Source of the DNA: JALQTD01 sp965656785
GTDB lineage: Bacteria; Bacteroidota; Bacteroidia; Flavobacteriales_D; Sanyastnellaceae
NCBI GenBank assembly: GCA_965656785.1
Contig: CBFHLY010000008.1
Coordinates: forward strand, 38,089-102,088
Direction: 5' to 3'
Length of the DNA stretch: 64,000 nucleotides
In this document: piece by piece, positions 61,540 through 64,000 of the stretch
How the letters are laid out: each line of letters starts with the position of its first letter
How positions within the stretch are numbered: position 1 is the stretch's first letter
The notes under the pieces: model-generated
Seen by the model: only the letters and a program-made list of their open reading frames with translations
The model's database searches: none
Told to the model about the DNA's origin: nothing
Program-made: the position numbers and the translations under genes

Positions 61540-62097
61540 ATGAAAACCCTTCGTTCTTCTTCGTTGATTGGGGGCTTGCTGCTCCTCGGGGTCAGCACCT
61601 TGGACTTGAGCTCGATGTGCCATCCGTCGGAGGCTGCCGTGGCGGCACGCGAATCGGTGTTGCGGGCGGCGGAGGACCACGCGCCGGTGGCCGCCGCTGT
61701 GGTAGAAGGCCAGCCGAAGGAATTGACGTGGCGCACCCTTGAAGACGTGGTCTTCACGGACGTGTACATGGAATCGCTCGAGTCGTTCTACTGGAAGCCG
61801 ACCTTCGGTCCGGAGGTGGAGGCCGTCAGCGGCAGCCACGTGCACATCACGGGGTACATCATTCCGGTGGATTTGGACGAAGATTTCTACGTGCTGAGCC
61901 GGTATCCCTACGCGAACTGCTTCTTCTGCGGAGGCGCCGGGCCGGAATCGGTTGTGGATCTGCGGTTTGAAGGCGGCTCGAAGCGGGTGTACCAAACCGA
62001 TGAGCGCCTGACCTTCTCCGGCACCCTCCGCCTCAACGCGGACGACATCCACCAAATGAACTACATCCTCGACGGCGCCGTCGAGTACACACCATGA
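61540..62097 (+). CDS. DUF3299-like exported protein
   Basis: The 185-aa protein has a signal peptide (SSLIGGLLLLGVSTLDLSS). The core shows LTWRTLEDVVF, HVHITGYIIPVDLDEDFYVLSRYPY, then the cysteine motif NCFFCGGAGPESVVDL and LTFSGTLRLNADDIHQMNYILDGA. This pattern belongs to DUF3299; function is unknown, though the CxxC motif suggests metal or redox chemistry. The fixed position after an ABC ATPase and FtsX-like permease suggests the exporter delivers or acts with it. The stop overlaps the DUF2306 start. Confidence 0.82.
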   Translation: MKTLRSSSLIGGLLLLGVSTLDLSSMCHPSEAAVAARESVLRAAEDHAPVAAAVVEGQPKELTWRTLEDVVFTDVYMESLESFYWKPTFGPEVEAVSGSHVHITGYIIPVDLDEDFYVLSRYPYANCFFCGGAGPESVVDLRFEGGSKRVYQTDERLTFSGTLRLNADDIHQMNYILDGAVEYTP

Positions 62098-62477
62098 CGC
62101 CTGCGATGGTGGCCATCCACCTCGCCACCGTGCTTCCCGCAGCCCTCATCGGGGCCGCTTTGATGGCGATGCGCAAAGGATCGAACAGGCACCGGCTCCT
62201 CGGGAAAACCTACCTCATCCTCATGGCCTTCACAGGGATGTGGACGCTGTTCATGCCGTCGTTCTTTCCGTTGGTTGGCGGGCATTTCGGACCCTTGCAT
62301 GCCTTGAGTTTGTTGACGATTTGGACAGTCCCCACCGCCTGGCGCGCGGCACGCCGGGGCAACATCCGCGGACACCGGAGCGCGATGGTCCAATTGTACA
62401 TCGGTGGCATCCTGTTGGCGGGTGGTTGGGCGGTCTTCGGGCCCGGGCGGTACTTGAGTCAGCTGCTCTTCGGCTGA
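62094..62477 (+). CDS. DUF2306-like small membrane protein
   Basis: The 127-aa protein starts at ATG 62094, overlapping the DUF3299 stop. It has four transmembrane helices with conserved His and Arg at membrane edges (VAIHLATVLPAALIGA, RHRLLGKTYL, GHFGPLHALSLLTIW, RGHRSAMVQLYIGGILLAG). DUF2306 proteins often resemble heme- or cofactor-binding membrane proteins with paired His; a ligand cannot be named. Last gene of the ABC-DUF3299-DUF2306 unit, convergent with trhO. Confidence 0.8.
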   Translation: MTPAMVAIHLATVLPAALIGAALMAMRKGSNRHRLLGKTYLILMAFTGMWTLFMPSFFPLVGGHFGPLHALSLLTIWTVPTAWRAARRGNIRGHRSAMVQLYIGGILLAGGWAVFGPGRYLSQLLFG

Positions 62478-62483
62478 CACGCG

Positions 62484-63545
62484 TCAACGGGGCCGAACGG
62501 AGCTCAAGGTTTCGGGCGACAAAGCGGGACGCTTCGGACGCAACCGGCCTTTGCTGTAGCGCTCGCGGGCTTGGTGGCCCTTGCGCAGCGCGGCTTGTTC
62601 TTCTTCGGGCAGGTGAATGGTCTGCTGGCATTCCACCCCGCACGTCCTTTCGAACTGCTCGGCGCAGGAGGGGCATTGAATGAACAACAGGTTGCATGCG
62701 AGGTTCTTGCAGTTCGTGTGATCGTCGCACGGGGCGCCGCATTGGTGGCAGCTGGCCACCACGTCGTCCGAAATGCGCTCCGCCATCCGTTCGTCAAAAA
62801 CGAAGTTCTTCCCGACGTACAAGTTGTCGAGCCCTTGCTCGCGGACCTGGCGGGTGTACTCGATGATGCCGCCATTGAGCTGGTGAACGTTGGGGAAGCC
62901 GCGGTGCTTCAACCACGCGGAGGCTTTTTCGCACCGAATTCCACCGGTGCAGTACATGACGATGTTGCGGTCGTTTTGGCCTTCCAACATGTGTTCCACC
63001 TGCTCAATTTCCTCGCGAAACGTGTCCACATCGGGCAAAATCGCCCCCTTGAAATGGCCCACCTCGCTCTCGTAGTGGTTGCGCATGTCGATCAAAATCG
63101 TGTCCTCGCGCCGGATCAAATCGTTGAACTCCGGGGCATTGAGGTGCACGCCACAATCGCGCACATCGAACGTCTCGTCGTTGAGGCCGTCCGCCACAAT
63201 CTTCGGGCGCACCTTGACGATGAGCTTGAAGAACGACTTGCCCTCGTCGACGGCCAAGTTGAGGCGAATGCCTTCGAGGAATTCGATGCTGTAGAGGTGT
63301 GTGCAAAACGCATCGAACTGCTCCGTCGGAACGGAAATTTGAGCGTTGATGCCTTCGTGGGCGACGTAGGTTCGGCCGAGGATGTCCATGGACTCCCAGT
63401 GGAGGAACAAGTAGTCGCGGAAGAATTGCGGATTCTCGATGCGGGCGTACTGGTAGAACGAAACCGTCGTCCGTTCACGCTGCTCGTCGCGCATGCGTTG
63501 AATCAACACCTTCCGATCGACCAAGTTGCGCAATTCGTGCTTCAT
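62484..63545 (-). CDS. trhO: tRNA uridine(34) hydroxylase (oxygen-dependent, rhodanese family)
   Basis: TrhO hydroxylates U34 of tRNAs using O2, a first step to (m)cmo5U. The 353-aa protein has the N-terminal ferredoxin-like domain (FLHWESMDILGRTYVAHEGINAQIS), a rhodanese domain with active Cys in MYCTGGIRCEKASAWLKHRGF, and a Cys-rich C-terminus (CHQCGAPC, NCKNLACN, CPSC) that probably binds Zn. ATG 63545 gives the normal length. A TATCTTCG element is 63 nt upstream. Confidence 0.93.
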   Translation of the reverse strand: MKHELRNLVDRKVLIQRMRDEQRERTTVSFYQYARIENPQFFRDYLFLHWESMDILGRTYVAHEGINAQISVPTEQFDAFCTHLYSIEFLEGIRLNLAVDEGKSFFKLIVKVRPKIVADGLNDETFDVRDCGVHLNAPEFNDLIRREDTILIDMRNHYESEVGHFKGAILPDVDTFREEIEQVEHMLEGQNDRNIVMYCTGGIRCEKASAWLKHRGFPNVHQLNGGIIEYTRQVREQGLDNLYVGKNFVFDERMAERISDDVVASCHQCGAPCDDHTNCKNLACNLLFIQCPSCAEQFERTCGVECQQTIHLPEEEQAALRKGHQARERYSKGRLRPKRPALSPETLSSVRPR

Positions 63546-63600
63546 GCGATTTCAGGTCACAGGCCTCCAGCGCGGAGGGTCGTTCGGGAAAATTGAGTTC

Positions 63601-63608
63601 CGAAGATA
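63601..63608 (-). promoter_or_regulatory. -7-like element TATCTTCG for trhO
   Basis: One mismatch to TAnnTTTG, 63 nt before ATG 63545. The remaining intergenic sequence to 63759 holds only A/T-richer stretches with no clear feature. Confidence 0.35.
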
Positions 63609-63759
63609 CGCCAAACCCCGCCGCGCCTAGCTGATCCAGGACCCCTCCCCGCTCCGATGTGAATAACCGATGCGGTTTTGGCGATTTTTCGCTTGGCAGT
63701 CGGTACCAAAGGCGCGATTTTTGAGTTGATGCAATGTCCATCTTTAAAACTGATTTGCC

Positions 63760-64000
63760 ATGCTGGAATTTTGTAAGCGGGTGTTGTCGAAAGTGAGTTT
63801 CGACCGACAACTTTTTGCAAAGGAGTTGAAGAAGAGCACGCGGTGGCTGAAAGGCGATGAATTGCGCGCGCTTCGAGACTGGTGCCTTGGGCAATATGGA
63901 GGGCGTTACGGCGACCTCATTCACGAAACGTTTCAACCTTTGGCCCTCGTTAGAGGGCCTTTTTTTTTATCCTTTCGGTTCGGTCGCAATCCACTTGAGG
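63760..64000 (+). CDS. Small basic protein gene with no stop codon before its terminator (open at window end)
   Basis: From ATG 63760 the frame reads MLEFCKRVLSKVSFDRQLF..., a mostly helical basic peptide (12 Lys/Arg against 8 Asp/Glu in the first 58 residues). From memory, small proteins with this N-terminus occur widely in Bacteroidota and are about 60 aa long, but I cannot check that. Here there is no in-frame stop at the expected end. The frame runs straight through a perfect intrinsic terminator (63942-63968) and is still open at 64000. A stop (TAG 63951-63953) exists only in another frame. Either it has lost its stop by frameshift, or it is made from a non-stop mRNA as arfA and brfA are. 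No Shine-Dalgarno or strong promoter element is seen upstream. Confidence 0.6.
   Translation, partial: MLEFCKRVLSKVSFDRQLFAKELKKSTRWLKGDELRALRDWCLGQYGGRYGDLIHETFQPLALVRGPFFLSFRFGRNPLE
63942..63968 (+). terminator. Intrinsic terminator lying inside the open frame of the small basic protein
   Basis: Perfect 7-bp stem (GGCCCTC 63942-63948, loop GTTA, GAGGGCC 63953-63959) followed by nine T (63960-63968). Confidence 0.9.

Noticed and set aside
63475..63936. Minus-strand open frame upstream of trhO
   Set aside because: It overlaps the small basic gene and the trhO start region, has no start context or family pattern, and is best explained as a shadow.

Overview
This window reads as a chromosome segment of an uncultivated-type, GC-rich (about 60% by eye) Bacteroidota bacterium, most likely of the Flavobacteriales. 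The reasons are: the type IX secretion (T9SS) translocon gene sprA with its usual neighbours (maeB, ruvA, gcvH, a VanZ-like gene, tonB); a PorP/SprF-like gene next to a giant PKD protein with a gliding-motility-type C-terminus; several proteins ending in T9SS sorting domains; an isolated atpD-atpC pair with a very short AtpC; Omp28 and DUF6029 families; and promoters of the Bacteroidota TAnnTTTG type. I see no phage, insertion sequence, CRISPR array, tRNA or rRNA.

Layout, left to right. 1-1952: a large T9SS-type secreted protein running off the left edge. 2001-5345: an AddA-like helicase-nuclease. 5452-7819: an MbnP/MbnH copper-protein pair plus a cysteine-cluster protein. 7886-14832: the PKD adhesin with an exact 507-bp internal super-repeat, and its PorP/SprF partner. 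14829-21060: MurB, a TPR protein, an AddB-like nuclease and a polysaccharide flippase. 21053-24201: DUF2147, a YihY-family membrane protein, NadC, RlmH and AtpC. 24219-28459: AtpD, then a divergent cofactor cluster ribF / LRR protein / pnuC / nicotinamide riboside kinase. 28449-40388: the sprA region. 40479-46658: secreted and outer-membrane proteins, including a highly expressed thioredoxin-like T9SS cargo. 46660-53790: a BNR-repeat protein, an LEA-like lipoprotein, an M20 dipeptidase, proline dehydrogenase and a DODA dioxygenase. 53780-59288: two tandem five-heme cytochromes with T9SS tails, divergent from a PQQ-type sugar dehydrogenase that also carries a T9SS tail. 59289-63545: a small anchored protein, an ABC exporter module with DUF3299 and DUF2306 proteins, and TrhO. 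63760-64000: a small basic protein gene.

How the parts fit. Much of the window concerns the cell surface: SprA exports, and the PKD protein, cytochromes, sugar dehydrogenase and thioredoxin-like protein are exported cargo. The cytochromes and dehydrogenase could form a surface electron-transfer group. The MbnP/MbnH pair points to periplasmic or membrane-anchored copper handling.

Two observations stand out. First, the -7 elements (TAnnTT followed by T/C/G and G/A/C) sit at only a few fixed distances from start codons: eleven genes at 12-13 nt, which implies leaderless mRNA, and seven at 25-27 nt. Second, the small basic gene at 63760 has no in-frame stop before a perfect intrinsic terminator. 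That is the architecture of tmRNA-controlled ribosome-rescue genes such as arfA and brfA, and it is a candidate for a new rescue or non-stop-regulated system. All calls come from reading the sequence and remembered family features; no database search was possible.
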